A DNA stretch of 64,000 nucleotides, from assembly GCF_002386345.1 (NCBI RefSeq), contig NZ_CP023507.1, positions 1,240,001-1,304,000 on the forward strand. The letters run 5' to 3'. The position numbers and the translations under genes were made by a program. A model generated the notes under the pieces. The model was not told the origin of the DNA and did not search any database. It saw only the letters and a program-made list of their open reading frames with translations. Below, piece by piece: positions 18,124 through 27,049 of this stretch (the first letter of the stretch is position 1; every line of letters begins with the position of its first letter). The stretch comes from Streptococcus oralis (GTDB lineage: Bacteria > Bacillota > Bacilli > Lactobacillales > Streptococcaceae).

Positions 18124-19050
18124 CTAGATCTTCAAGAATCGACGCATTGAAATCCCTGAACCAATTGAACCAATGAAAATTCCGATTATAAATAATAGGA
18201 CTGTCATCAAAGGGATAAACACATCTGGCGTAATCATTGACAAGTTTTGACCTACCAAGGATTTATTGACCGATTGATAAACCATATTGTAAACAAAGAA
18301 TACAAGGACTGAAGGAATTGCTGCACCAAGCAAGCCAATAAAAGCACCTTCTAGCAAGAATGGACCACGGATATAGCCATTTTTCGCTCCTACAAGACGC
18401 ATGATCTGAATCTCACGACTACGTGAAATAATAGTGATACGAATGGTATTGGAAATGAGGAAGACTGCGATAAAAATCAAGAGCCCTGCAATAACCAATC
18501 CCCAAACACGGATAAAGGAAGCTAGTTCAAAAAGTCGTTGAGTGTTGGCTCCACCATCTTGAACCTCTGATACTCCCTCAATTTTCTTAGCTTCTTCAGC
18601 TACCGTTTTAACATCACTCGGAGAATTTGTATCGACGATATAAGCATCATAGAGAGGGTTTGCATCCCCTTCAAAGACCTTCCAATCGTCACCCATTGTT
18701 TCCGTTAGTTTTTCGTACTGTTCTTCTTTACTTGAGAAGGTAACACTCTTAACAGCAGGCATAGCTTTCAAAGCATCATAGACCTTGTGGTAGTCATTAT
18801 TGGTAACTGTCTGACCTTCTTTTTCAATCGTTTCACTGTTATCAGCTACATCCTTACGAATGTAAACCATGACCCGAACGTTGTTTTCAATATCGGTAGC
18901 CAGTTTTGCTGTATTAAAAATTACAGATGCAAACAGGGCAACAAGTGTCAAGGTAATCATAACCGAACTCACTGCTGCTACTGTCATCCAGCCATTTCGT
19001 TTTAAACTTTTTAATGATTCAAATAAATGGCGAAAAAATCTACTAATCAT
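18124..19050 (-). CDS. ftsX: Cell division protein FtsX
   Basis: FtsX is the membrane half of the FtsEX complex. In pneumococci it activates the peptidoglycan hydrolase PcsB at the septum. The chosen start (19050, MISRFFRHLFESLK) gives 308 aa and overlaps the ftsE stop by 8 bases; an earlier in-frame start at 19113 would put 21 extra residues inside ftsE and is unlikely. Four membrane segments are seen: about 21-45, 170-195, 220-245 and 275-298. The large extracellular loop (about 46-165) is the partner-binding domain. The last residues SGSGISMRRFLKI are typical. Confidence 0.95.
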   Translation of the reverse strand: MISRFFRHLFESLKSLKRNGWMTVAAVSSVMITLTLVALFASVIFNTAKLATDIENNVRVMVYIRKDVADNSETIEKEGQTVTNNDYHKVYDALKAMPAVKSVTFSSKEEQYEKLTETMGDDWKVFEGDANPLYDAYIVDTNSPSDVKTVAEEAKKIEGVSEVQDGGANTQRLFELASFIRVWGLVIAGLLIFIAVFLISNTIRITIISRSREIQIMRLVGAKNGYIRGPFLLEGAFIGLLGAAIPSVLVFFVYNMVYQSVNKSLVGQNLSMITPDVFIPLMTVLLFIIGIFIGSIGSGISMRRFLKI

Positions 19051-19735
19051 CGTATCCATATTCTCCTTTAGCTTCGTCACGAACGACACGGCCATTTTCA
19101 ATGGCAATGACACGGTGGCGCAAGGTATTTACAATCTGGCTATTGTGGGTTGCCATCAAGACAGTAGTACCTTGGAGATTGATGCGTTCCAACAGATTCA
19201 TAATTTCCCATGAATTATCTGGGTCCAAGTTTCCTGTTGGCTCATCGGCAATCAATACTTTAGGATTGTTGACAATCGCACGAGCAATCGCAATCCGTTG
19301 TTGCTCTCCACCTGAGAGTTCATTAGGGAAAGAGCGAACCTTATGTTTCAAACCAACCAGGTCCAATACTTCCATAACACGTTTTTTGATGTTGCGACGG
19401 CTCTCACCGATTACTTCCATTGCATAGGCAATATTCTCATAAACAGTCTTCTTAGGCAAGAGTTTGTAATCCTGAAAGACTACCCCGACACTACGACGTA
19501 GCAGTGGGACATCTTTCTTCTTAATTTTAACTAAATTAAAGCCTGCAACTGTTAGGCTTCCTTTTTCGATCTTTACTTCTCGGTATAAAGCTCGAATAAA
19601 GGTTGACTTACCTGCCCCAGAAGGTCCTACGATATAGGCAAACTCTCCTGGTTCAATGGTAACAGATACTCCACGCAGGGCAGTCGTTCCATTGTCATAC
19701 TTTTTGACAACATCTCTCATTTCAATGATTGACAT
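19043..19735 (-). CDS. ftsE: Cell division ATP-binding protein FtsE
   Basis: This 230-aa ABC ATPase drives conformational change in FtsX to gate septal hydrolase activity. Walker A is GPSGAGKST near residue 38, the signature [15 protein letters not shown] near 141, Walker B VLIADEPTGNLDP near 161, and the switch His is in ATHNSQI near 194. It lies 17 bases after prfB, and its end overlaps ftsX. The prfB-ftsE-ftsX order is conserved in streptococci and suggests cotranscription. Confidence 0.96.
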   Translation of the reverse strand: MSIIEMRDVVKKYDNGTTALRGVSVTIEPGEFAYIVGPSGAGKSTFIRALYREVKIEKGSLTVAGFNLVKIKKKDVPLLRRSVGVVFQDYKLLPKKTVYENIAYAMEVIGESRRNIKKRVMEVLDLVGLKHKVRSFPNELSGGEQQRIAIARAIVNNPKVLIADEPTGNLDPDNSWEIMNLLERINLQGTTVLMATHNSQIVNTLRHRVIAIENGRVVRDEAKGEYGYDD

Positions 19736-19752
19736 ATGAGTTCCTTTCTATC

Positions 19753-20848
19753 TTAGCTGATTCGCCACTTGAGGTAGGCATCGATAAAACCATCAAGGTC
19801 TCCATCCATCACCTTATCTACCTGAGCAACTTCAAAGCTTGTACGGTGATCTTTTACCATAGTATAAGGCGTGAAAACATATGAACGGATTTGGCTTCCC
19901 CATGTGATTTCCTTTTTCTCACCTTTAAGGGAATCAACTTCCGCAGCTTTCTTTTCTTGCTCCATTTGATAGAGCTTAGCCTGCAACATCTTCATGGCAC
20001 GATCTCTATTTCCATACTGGGTACGATCGACCGTTGATTGGACGACAGTTCCCGTAGGAATGTGTGTCAAACGCACACCTGTTGAAACCTTATTGACGTT
20101 TTGTCCACCAGCACCACCTGAACGGAAGGTATCCATTTTGATATCATCTTCACGAATCTCCACTTCGATGGTATCATCCAACTCAGGCATAACCTCTACG
20201 GATGTAAAGGAAGTATGGCGGCGTTTGGCAGAGTCAAATGGCGAAATACGAACCAAACGGTGAACACCCATTTCTGATTTAAGTAGGCCATAAGCATTGG
20301 GTCCTTCAAAAGACAAGGTCACAGACTTGATACCTGCTTCATCACCAGCTTGGTAATCCAAAACTTCTACTTTAAAGCCTTTGGCATTTCCATAACGAGT
20401 ATACATACGAAGCAACATATCGCCCCAATCCTGTGCCTCAGTACCACCAGATCCTGGATGGATTTCCAAGATTGCATTATTATGGTCATAAGGTTCTGAC
20501 AAGAGAAGGGTCATCTCGTAGCTGGTCATCATCTTATCCAGTTCTGTCAACTGTTCGACCAGTTCATCATGGACTGACTCGTCTTCTGCTAAAAAGTCCA
20601 ATAAAATCTCAACTTCATCCTGCAACTCTTCCATTTTACGGAAGGTGTTATAGGTGTTTTTTAATTCATTTAATTCTTGCGACGTTTTTTGGGCCGCGAT
20701 ATTATCGTTCCAAAAATCAGGTTCTGTCATCTTGTTTTCCAAGATGGCAATCTCTTCCTCTAAGCCTTCGAGGTCAAAGAGACCCCCTGAAAGAAGCTAA
20801 TTTTTCACGATTTGCGTCAATTTTTTGACGAATTTCTGAAATGTCCAT
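19753..20848 (-). CDS. prfB: Peptide chain release factor 2 (programmed +1 frameshift)
   Basis: RF2 reads UAA and UGA stop codons and releases the peptide. The gene begins at ATG 20846-20848 ([15 protein letters not shown]), runs 24 codons to an in-frame TGA, and continues after a +1 shift to give about 364 aa. The second-frame body carries the SPF anticodon tripeptide (RISPFDS) and the GGQ catalytic loop ([11 protein letters not shown]). It is followed 17 bases later by ftsE. The open frame starting at 20742 alone is not the whole gene. The frameshift is autoregulatory: scarce RF2 lets ribosomes slip. Confidence 0.96.
20774..20788 (-). promoter_or_regulatory. prfB programmed frameshift signal
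   Basis: Minus strand AGGGGG (20783-20788), then TCT, then CTT-TGA (20774-20779) before C. This is the canonical internal Shine-Dalgarno plus CUU UGA C slippery stop of bacterial RF2 genes, so the break is programmed rather than a mutation. Confidence 0.95.
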
Positions 20849-20936
20849 AGATACTCCTTTTCATATCGTTTTATTATACCATAATCTCTCATTTCTTTCC
20901 ATATTTTGCTTTTCACCGCTTTTGACGGCAAAAGAA

Positions 20937-20958
20937 AAGAGGCTCTAAAGCCTCTGGT
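20937..20958 (-). terminator. Terminator after the CBS-ACT gene
   Basis: AGAGGCT-ttag-AGCCTCT followed by TTTCTTTT on the minus strand, at the stop codon of the CBS protein gene. Confidence 0.7.
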
Positions 20959-21615
20959 TTAAAGGACTTTAGCAGAGGTATGAGTGATCTCCTCCACTTG
21001 AATTCCTTCTTTTTCAAACTTGTCCTTTAATGCAGTTAAATCGATTTTTCCATCAATTTGAACTTCGATAACGACCTTGCCATCCTTACGTGGAATGTTA
21101 ACAGTATGGGAAATATTTAAATCCTCTTCTACAATTAGAGCTACAATTTTTCCCAGCACTCCTACTTCATTTTCTGTAATGAAACGAACGCGAATCCCCT
21201 CTTCTCCGTATCCAGCGATTTCCAAGAAAGCCTGAAAAACATCGCGGTCTGTAATGACGCCGTAGACCTGATGATTGTCTACGACTGGTAATATCCCAAT
21301 TTTATTTTTCAGCATCAGGTAGGTCGCATCTTCTAGACTAGCATAGCCAGAAACCGTCACGACATCTCGAATCATTACATCTTTTACTTTGGTTTTATTC
21401 AGAAGATAATTCATCTCATAGATAGAGAGACTGGTTGCTTTAGATGGGCTGGCTTCCGCAATGGTTCCTTCTGTTACCAATCCGACTAATTGATCGTTTT
21501 CGATAACAGGTAAACGGTGCAAACCTTGCTCGCGCATCAAATCTGCTGCGTGTGCTACAGTCGTATCTGGACTGATATAAACTACCTTACGGGTCATGAA
21601 ATCTTTAACTGCCAT
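20959..21615 (-). CDS. CBS-domain and ACT-domain protein (AcuB-like)
   Basis: A 218-aa cytosolic protein with two CBS modules (about residues 1-57 and 76-132) and a C-terminal ACT-type domain (about 140-210). CBS pairs bind adenosine nucleotides and ACT domains bind amino acids, so an energy or amino-acid sensor is likely. Segments such as FMTRKVVYISPDTTVAHAA and VMIRDVVTVSGYASLEDA open the two CBS repeats. It follows the liv transporter on the same strand but a terminator and 414 bases of hairpin-rich DNA separate them. Exact role is unknown. Confidence 0.85.
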   Translation of the reverse strand: MAVKDFMTRKVVYISPDTTVAHAADLMREQGLHRLPVIENDQLVGLVTEGTIAEASPSKATSLSIYEMNYLLNKTKVKDVMIRDVVTVSGYASLEDATYLMLKNKIGILPVVDNHQVYGVITDRDVFQAFLEIAGYGEEGIRVRFITENEVGVLGKIVALIVEEDLNISHTVNIPRKDGKVVIEVQIDGKIDLTALKDKFEKEGIQVEEITHTSAKVL

Positions 21616-21720
21616 GAGACTTCTCCTTCTATATTGCTACTTTTATTATACACTTTCTTAGAAAATCTATCAAACGCTTTCATCTCTTTTTCAAGATTTT
21701 GAATAATCTGAGTCTTTTAC

Positions 21721-21752
21721 AAAAAAGAGCTCTAATCTAGAGCTCTATATGT
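21721..21752. terminator. Hairpin AGAGCTCTA-atc-TAGAGCTCT
   Basis: Perfect 9-bp stem preceded by AAAAAA (minus-strand U run). It would close transcripts arriving from livF on the minus strand; the repeats between livF and here do not encode protein. Confidence 0.6.
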
Positions 21753-21795
21753 GCAAGTTAGCAATCATTATTTATATTTCTTTCAGTTGTTAAGG

Positions 21796-22008
21796 ATACT
21801 AGCAACTAGTATTGAAAACCTATTATCATCTCCATCCACAACCTAAACTAGTCTCTCAGACTAGAGGAGAATTGCTTATGCAATCCTTATCCTCCGACTA
21901 AAAAGGTCCCCCGGACTAAAGGAGAATTGCTTACGCAATCTCCATCCGCAACCTAAACTAGTCTCCCAGACTAGAGGAGAATTGCTGCACAATTCTTATC
22001 CGCCGACC
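21796..22008. repeat. Tandem hairpin repeat, two units of 110 bases
   Basis: The unit beginning TCTCCATCC-CAACCTAAAC starts near 21830 and recurs at 21940 with a 110-base period and about 90% identity. Each unit contains CTAGTCT-CTC-AGACTAG (or CTAGTCTCCCAGACTAG), a GGAGAATTGC / GCAATYCTT hairpin and an AAAAAGGTCCCCC-GGAC segment. A further hairpin ATACTAG-caa-CTAGTAT (21796-21812) precedes it. No ORF of note lies here. I do not recognise it as a named pneumococcal repeat. Confidence 0.75.
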
Positions 22009-22009
22009 A

Positions 22010-22031
22010 AAAAGGTCCCCCGGACCTTTTT
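22010..22031 (-). terminator. livF terminator
   Basis: AAAAAGGTCC-ccc-GGACCTTTTT reads into the livF stop codon. The same half-sequence appears in the upstream repeat units (21899-21916), so the terminator is part of that repeat family. Confidence 0.7.
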
Positions 22032-22740
22032 AGCCACCTAGATATGCTTTTCTGACTTCATCTGATGCTGCGAGTTCTTTTCCTGTTCCTGATAGGACAA
22101 TCTTTCCTGTTTCAAGTACATAACCACGGTCAGAGATAGCAAGGGCCTTGTTAGCGTTCTGTTCAATTAGGAGAACCGTTGTTCCTTGCTTCTGAATATC
22201 TTGAATGATATCAAAAATTTCTTGGATAAAGATCGGGGCAAGTCCCATTGACGGCTCATCCAAGAGAAGGAGCTTAGGTGTAGACATGAGAGCGCGTCCC
22301 ATAGCCAGCATCTGCTGTTCACCACCTGAAAGAGTTGCCGCATCTTGGTTTTTACGCTCTTCAAGACGTGGGAAGCGTGAGAAAACTTTTTTCAAGTTAG
22401 CTTGATTTTCTTCACGATTTTTCTTCAAGAAAGCTCCCATTTCCAAGTTTTCCATAACAGTCAAACCTGGGAAAACATGGCGTCCCTCAGGAACTTGTGA
22501 AAGACCACCTGCCACGATTTTTTGCGCAGGCAACTTTTGAATTTCTTTTCCCAAAAACTCAATTTTACCAGCACTTGGACGAACCAAACCTGAAAGGGTA
22601 CGAAGAATGGTTGTTTTACCAGCACCATTAGCACCAATCAAGGAAACAACTTCACCTTCATTAACCTCGAAACTTACATCACGAACTGCTTGGATCATAC
22701 CGTAATGCACAGAGAGGTTTTCAACTTTTAACATAGACAT
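22030..22740 (-). CDS. livF: Branched-chain amino-acid ABC transporter ATPase LivF
   Basis: The 236-aa LivF ATPase energises uptake of leucine, isoleucine and valine with LivG. Walker A is GANGAGKTT near residue 38, signature LSGGEQQMLAMGRAL near 140, Walker B LLLLDEPSMGLAP near 160, and the switch His region is replaced by VLLIEQNANKAL, as usual for LivF. It is the last gene of livJHMGF and shares a one-base junction with livG (livG stop and livF start overlap at 22740). Confidence 0.95.
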   Translation of the reverse strand: MSMLKVENLSVHYGMIQAVRDVSFEVNEGEVVSLIGANGAGKTTILRTLSGLVRPSAGKIEFLGKEIQKLPAQKIVAGGLSQVPEGRHVFPGLTVMENLEMGAFLKKNREENQANLKKVFSRFPRLEERKNQDAATLSGGEQQMLAMGRALMSTPKLLLLDEPSMGLAPIFIQEIFDIIQDIQKQGTTVLLIEQNANKALAISDRGYVLETGKIVLSGTGKELAASDEVRKAYLGG

Positions 22741-23504
22741 TAGGCTTCACCTCCTAGATAAGCTTCGATAACGCGTTTGTTGTTCTTAATCTCATCCGGA
22801 GTCCCATGAGCAATCAACCGACCATATTCAAGAACATAGATACGCTCAGTGACTTCCATAACCAAATTCATATCATGTTCGATAAGCATGATGGTAATTT
22901 TAAATTCATCTTTGATACGACGGATCAATTCTGTCAATTCAGCTGTTTCTTGTGGATTCATACCAGCTGCAGGTTCATCCAAAAAGAGAATTTTAGGTTC
23001 AGTTGCTAGAGCACGAACGATTTCTAATCGACGTTGTTGGCCATAGGCCAGATTCTTAGCAAGAGTATCTGCGTCGCCATCCAAATCAAAAATCTTCAGC
23101 AAGTCCAAAGCTTTGCTTTTTAATTCTTCCTCATTCTTATAAAAAGCTGGTAGGCGTAGGAAGCTCGCAAGGACATGTTGTTTATGATGATTACTAAATG
23201 CAATCAAAACATTTTCCAAAACTGTCAAGTCCTTGAACAAACGAATATTTTGGAAAGTACGACTGAGACCAAGTGACGCAATCTTATAGGGAGTTTTCCC
23301 ATTTAGGAGGTGACCATCTAATGTGACAGTACCTTCGCTTGGTTCATAAACACCCGTCAAGAGATTGAAAAGGGTTGTTTTTCCAGCTCCGTTTGGTCCA
23401 ATCAAACCAACCAATTCTCCCTCGTTCAATTCAAGAGTGACATCTCCAACAGCTGTTAGACCGCCAAAATGTTTGGTTAACTGTTTAACTTCAAGTAATG
23501 CCAT
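22740..23504 (-). CDS. livG: Branched-chain amino-acid ABC transporter ATPase LivG
   Basis: The 254-aa LivG ATPase pairs with LivF in the heterodimeric motor. Walker A is GPNGAGKTT near residue 37, Walker B ILFLDEPAAGMNPQE near 169, and the switch His lies in LIEHDMNLVME near 205. The signature loop reads LAYGQQRRLEIVRALA near 148, the LivG variant of LSGGQ. Its start overlaps the livM stop by one base and its end overlaps livF, so the five genes are translated from one message. Confidence 0.95.
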   Translation of the reverse strand: MALLEVKQLTKHFGGLTAVGDVTLELNEGELVGLIGPNGAGKTTLFNLLTGVYEPSEGTVTLDGHLLNGKTPYKIASLGLSRTFQNIRLFKDLTVLENVLIAFSNHHKQHVLASFLRLPAFYKNEEELKSKALDLLKIFDLDGDADTLAKNLAYGQQRRLEIVRALATEPKILFLDEPAAGMNPQETAELTELIRRIKDEFKITIMLIEHDMNLVMEVTERIYVLEYGRLIAHGTPDEIKNNKRVIEAYLGGEA

Positions 23505-24460
23505 TAGTTTTGTCCCTCCTTCTTAGATTTTTTAAAGAAACGTGATAGACTCAATTCCCATGTTCCAAGAAGTCCACCTGGTCTGAAAATCATAACCAAT
23601 ACAAGAGCCAAAGCGTAAATGATCATACGTACGCTAGCCACATCTTGAAGGAGCATATTTAAAATTCCCAAAACAATCGCAGAAACAATCGTACCTGTAA
23701 TAGAACCAAGTCCTCCAAATACAACAATGATCAAAACGTTGATTGAGTTGATGAAAGTATAATCTTTTGGTACAACTGAACCGATAAATCCTGCCTGAAG
23801 AGAACCAGCAATACTTGCTGTAATGGCACCAAAGACAAAAGCGATAATCTTGATCTTTGTAGTATTTACCCCAACGGACTCCGCAGCAATCTCATCCTCA
23901 CGAACAGATAGAGTAGAGCGTCCAATCGGACTACGTAAGAAGTTAAGGGTTGCAATAGTTGTGATAATAACAAAAAGGTAAACCATTTGCCAAGTTGTGA
24001 AGTTAGGGATACCCAAGATACCAGCAGCACCGTTGGTCAAACTTCCACCATTAATGATAAAGATACGAATGATTTCTGAAACACCTAGTGTCGCGACGGC
24101 CAAATAGTCCCCCTTCAAGCGTAGAGTTGGAATTCCAACGAGCAAAGCGACTGCACCAGAAATCAAAGCGCCCAAGACCATCGCTCCAAAGAAAGCACCA
24201 TAGGTTGGTGATTTTGAACCAATAATCGCTGCTGCATAAGCCCCAATTGCCATAAAACCTGCATGACCGAGTGAGAATTGGCCTGAAAAACCAACGATTA
24301 AGTTCAAACCTACTGCAAGGATGATATTAATCCCAATTTGTTCTAAAATTTGGACATGGAATAGATTGAGAACACCAGCAGAAACCAGTACACTAATCAA
24401 TCCATAACCCGCTAACAGAAGGAATAACCAGAGAATATTTACTTTAAGATTTGTCTTCAT
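23504..24460 (-). CDS. livM: Branched-chain amino-acid ABC transporter permease LivM
   Basis: This 318-aa integral membrane protein forms half of the channel for branched-chain amino acids. About eight to nine hydrophobic segments are visible, with the family's GQFSLGHAGFMAIGAYAAA near residue 60 and the EAA-like loop REDEIAAESVGVNTTKIK near 182. It lies 3 bases after livH and overlaps livG by one base. Confidence 0.94.
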   Translation of the reverse strand: MKTNLKVNILWLFLLLAGYGLISVLVSAGVLNLFHVQILEQIGINIILAVGLNLIVGFSGQFSLGHAGFMAIGAYAAAIIGSKSPTYGAFFGAMVLGALISGAVALLVGIPTLRLKGDYLAVATLGVSEIIRIFIINGGSLTNGAAGILGIPNFTTWQMVYLFVIITTIATLNFLRSPIGRSTLSVREDEIAAESVGVNTTKIKIIAFVFGAITASIAGSLQAGFIGSVVPKDYTFINSINVLIIVVFGGLGSITGTIVSAIVLGILNMLLQDVASVRMIIYALALVLVMIFRPGGLLGTWELSLSRFFKKSKKEGQN

Positions 24461-24463
24461 TGT

Positions 24464-25333
24464 TTACACCTTCTCTTTCACATTCTTACCAAGGATACCT
24501 GCAGGTCGAACAATCAGAATCAAAAGCAAGATTCCATACACGATAGCATCACGGAAATCAGACATACCGAAGGCAGTAGCAAAAGTTTCCAATAAGCCAA
24601 TCACAAATCCCCCTAGAGCTGCACCAGGAATAATACCGATACCACCAAGAACGGCCGCAACGAATGATTTTAGACCTGGAGTCACACCCATCAAAGGTTC
24701 AAGAGAGTTGTAGTAAAGGGCAATGAGGACACCTGCCGCACCAGCAAGGGCTGAACCCAAAGCAAAGGTGAAACTGATTGTACGATTTACATTAATTCCC
24801 ATCAATTGAGCAGCATCACTATCAACTGATACCGCACGCATGGCTTTCCCCATTTTTGTTTTTTGGACGATCAATTGTAGCAAAACCATCAAGAGGACAG
24901 AAACTGCTAAAATCATCAATTGAACGTTTGTCAAGCTAATTGGTCCCAAGTCAAAGCGGACTGTTTCAATTGCTTGAGGAAAGGCACGAGTATTGGCACC
25001 TACTAAATAAACCATTCCGTATTCCAGTAGGAAAGACACTCCGATGGCAGTAATCAATACAGCAATACGTGTAGAGTGTCGTAAAGGACGGTAGGCAAGA
25101 AACTCAATCACAACACCAAGTAGTGCTGTCCCTGCCATTGAAATAATTAAAGCTAAAAAGAAATCCATTTGGAAAGAATTAATCAAAAAGTAACCAATAA
25201 AGGCACCCATCATGTAAATATCACCGTGGGCGAAGTTGATGAGTTTGATAATTCCATAAACCATGGTATAACCCAGAGCCAAAAGTGCATAAACACTACC
25301 CAGAATTAGACCATTCACAAGTTGTTGGAGCAT
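24464..25333 (-). CDS. livH: Branched-chain amino-acid ABC transporter permease LivH
   Basis: LivH is the second permease subunit. The 289-aa form begins MLQQLVNGLILGSVY, with AAAGAG 8 to 12 bases ahead; an ATG three codons upstream (25342) is also possible. The LivH signature YTMVYGIIKLINFAHGD lies near residues 22-38 and the EAA-like loop AMRAVSVDSDAAQLMGIN near 172. Six to eight membrane segments are seen. The gene stands 110 bases after livJ, with a hairpin between, which may lower its expression relative to the binding protein. Confidence 0.94.
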   Translation of the reverse strand: MLQQLVNGLILGSVYALLALGYTMVYGIIKLINFAHGDIYMMGAFIGYFLINSFQMDFFLALIISMAGTALLGVVIEFLAYRPLRHSTRIAVLITAIGVSFLLEYGMVYLVGANTRAFPQAIETVRFDLGPISLTNVQLMILAVSVLLMVLLQLIVQKTKMGKAMRAVSVDSDAAQLMGINVNRTISFTFALGSALAGAAGVLIALYYNSLEPLMGVTPGLKSFVAAVLGGIGIIPGAALGGFVIGLLETFATAFGMSDFRDAIVYGILLLILIVRPAGILGKNVKEKV

Positions 25334-25406
25334 AGCATTCACTCTTTTCTATCGTTATTTTTTAGAAAATTTCATTATTTTCACAAGTTCATAAACACCG
25401 AAACAG

Positions 25407-25433
25407 GGAGTGAGTCAAAGGCTCATTCCCCAT
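25407..25433 (-). terminator. Intercistronic hairpin between livJ and livH
   Basis: GGGAGTGAG-tcaaagg-CTCATTCCC with a short A/T flank. In ABC operons such a hairpin after the binding-protein gene often protects its mRNA or attenuates downstream expression. Confidence 0.5.
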
Positions 25434-25452
25434 TTCAATTACTATTCTAATG

Positions 25453-26613
25453 TTATGGTTTTACAACTTCTGCTTCTTCAACTTTACCATTGTTCATGGT
25501 CATCATGTAAGCAGTTTTCACTGTATTGTGGTCAGCATCAAAGCTTGTTTGACCAGTTACACCATCAAAATCTTTGGTTTTAGCAAGGTTGTCCTTGATT
25601 TCACCTGAGTTTTTAGCACCTTTTGCAGCATTTGCTACTAGGTAAACTGAGTCATAGGCCAAAGCTGAGAATGTTGAAGGCTCTTCGTTGTATTTAGCAC
25701 GGTATGCTTCAAGGAAAGCTTTAGCTTTTGCAGAAACATCAACTGTTGTTGAGAATCCAGAGATGAAGTAAATGTTTGATGCTCTTTCAGCAGTTGCTTG
25801 TTGAACAAATTCTTCACCGTTGAATCCATCACCACCAATGATTGGCTTATCAATTCCCATACCACGAGCTTGGTTTACAATTTTACCAGCTTCTGTGTAG
25901 TAACCTGGAACTACGATAGCGTCAAACTCTTTGTCTTTCATTTTAGTAAGGGCTGCTTGGAAGTCAGTATCACCTGCTACGAATGTTTCATCTGCTACAA
26001 TCTCACCCTTGTAAGCTTCGCGGAAAGATTTAGCAATACCTTTTGCATAGTCACTAGCGTTGTCAGTATAAAGAACAACCTTCTTAGCATTCAATTTATT
26101 TGTTACATAGTTAGAAATAATCTTCCCTTGGAAGCTATCTTGGAATGTTCCGATAAATAGGTAATCTTGACCTTTAGTCAAACCGTCTTGAGTAGCACTT
26201 GGTGAAATCAATGGCACTCCAGCTTTAGTAGCGTTAGCTACAGCTGCAGCAGTTGCACCAGATGTCGCAGGTCCTACAATAGCTGCTACTTTTGATTGGG
26301 TAACAAGGTTTGTTGTAACAGAAGCTGCTTCAGCAGTTTCTGACTTGTTGTCTTTGTCTACAACTTCGATTTGTTTTCCATCAATTCCACCTGCAGCGTT
26401 GATTTCGTCTACAGCAAGTTGGGCACCCTTTTGTTCAGCTGTACCGTAAGCTGCTACAGCACCTGTCTCTTCAAAGTTAAAACCGATTTTAATTGTTTTT
26501 TCGTCTACTGGATTTCCAGTTATGTTTGACGCTCCTGACTTGACCTCTCCACAGGCAGCAAGAAGAGCCACACTAGCAAGAGCCACAAAAGATAGGGCAA
26601 ATTTTTTCTTCAT
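25453..26613 (-). CDS. livJ: Branched-chain amino-acid binding lipoprotein LivJ
   Basis: A 386-aa extracellular lipoprotein that captures leucine, isoleucine and valine for LivHMGF. Residues 1-20 are a lipoprotein signal with lipobox LLAACGE (Cys21). The rest is a periplasmic-binding-protein type I fold, with IKIGFNFEETGAVAAYG near 47 and LVTQSKVAAIVGPATSGAT near 103. The promoter carries a CodY box, so the gene should be repressed when branched-chain amino acids and GTP are abundant. A strong AAGGAG precedes the start. Confidence 0.95.
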   Translation of the reverse strand: MKKKFALSFVALASVALLAACGEVKSGASNITGNPVDEKTIKIGFNFEETGAVAAYGTAEQKGAQLAVDEINAAGGIDGKQIEVVDKDNKSETAEAASVTTNLVTQSKVAAIVGPATSGATAAAVANATKAGVPLISPSATQDGLTKGQDYLFIGTFQDSFQGKIISNYVTNKLNAKKVVLYTDNASDYAKGIAKSFREAYKGEIVADETFVAGDTDFQAALTKMKDKEFDAIVVPGYYTEAGKIVNQARGMGIDKPIIGGDGFNGEEFVQQATAERASNIYFISGFSTTVDVSAKAKAFLEAYRAKYNEEPSTFSALAYDSVYLVANAAKGAKNSGEIKDNLAKTKDFDGVTGQTSFDADHNTVKTAYMMTMNNGKVEEAEVVKP

Positions 26614-26654
26614 TTTTAATCTCCTTATAGTTGTTTCAAAAATTGTATGTTAAG

Positions 26655-26683
26655 AATATACCGAATTATCAGAAAATTGTCAA
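26655..26683 (-). promoter_or_regulatory. livJ promoter with CodY box
   Basis: Minus strand -35 TTGACA (26678-26683), 17-base spacer, -10 TATATT (26655-26660). The spacer is almost filled by AATTTTCTGATAATT (26664-26678), which differs by one base from the CodY consensus AATTTTCWGAAAATT. A repressor at this position would exclude RNA polymerase. Confidence 0.85.
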
Positions 26684-26701
26684 TGTATTTGTTTAACTTT
26701 T

Positions 26702-26971
26702 TTAAATGATAACGTTTTCTTCATTCCGATAGAGATTCCCAACGAAGGGGGTTTCTAGCTCTTGGATATGGCAACGTCTAATTTTCTTGATATATCTTTC
26801 CTTACCTAATCTCTCAACCAACTCATCTAGCTCCTCAGTTGGAACATAGAGCTGCAAGTAACGACGTTTTTTGGAATGGTAACAGATATCACCGTATTCC
26901 TGAAGTTTTTTTGCATCTCGATTATAGTAGAGATAGATGATTAATCCTGATCGATTTGTTTTTTCAAACAT
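26702..26971 (-). CDS. DUF2129 (YlbG-like) protein
   Basis: An 89-aa cytosolic protein of the YlbG/DUF2129 family, conserved in Firmicutes but of unknown function. It is rich in basic and aromatic residues ([15 protein letters not shown] near 30). It ends 88 bases before livJ on the same strand but the liv promoter follows, so it is a separate unit following the clpP terminator. Start ATG has GAGGATT nearby with moderate match. Confidence 0.78.
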   Translation of the reverse strand: MFEKTNRSGLIIYLYYNRDAKKLQEYGDICYHSKKRRYLQLYVPTEELDELVERLGKERYIKKIRRCHIQELETPFVGNLYRNEENVII

Positions 26972-27010
26972 GAGGAATCCTCTTTCTAAGAAATCTTCCT
27001 CTATTATACC

Positions 27011-27041
27011 AAAAAAAGCAAACTCCGTCGAGTTTGCTTTC
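27011..27041 (-). terminator. clpP terminator
   Basis: AAAGCAAACTC-cgtc-GAGTTTGCTTT with a 7-base U run on the minus strand, 9 bases beyond the clpP stop. Confidence 0.85.
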
Positions 27042-27049
27042 TAGGTTGC

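Noticed and set aside
20743..20848. Apparent frameshift mutation at the start of prfB
   Set aside because: It is the conserved programmed +1 frameshift (AGGGGG ... CTT TGA C), so the gene is intact.
21796..22031. CRISPR array reading of the hairpin repeats
   Set aside because: Only two long units, no spacers and no cas genes in the window.
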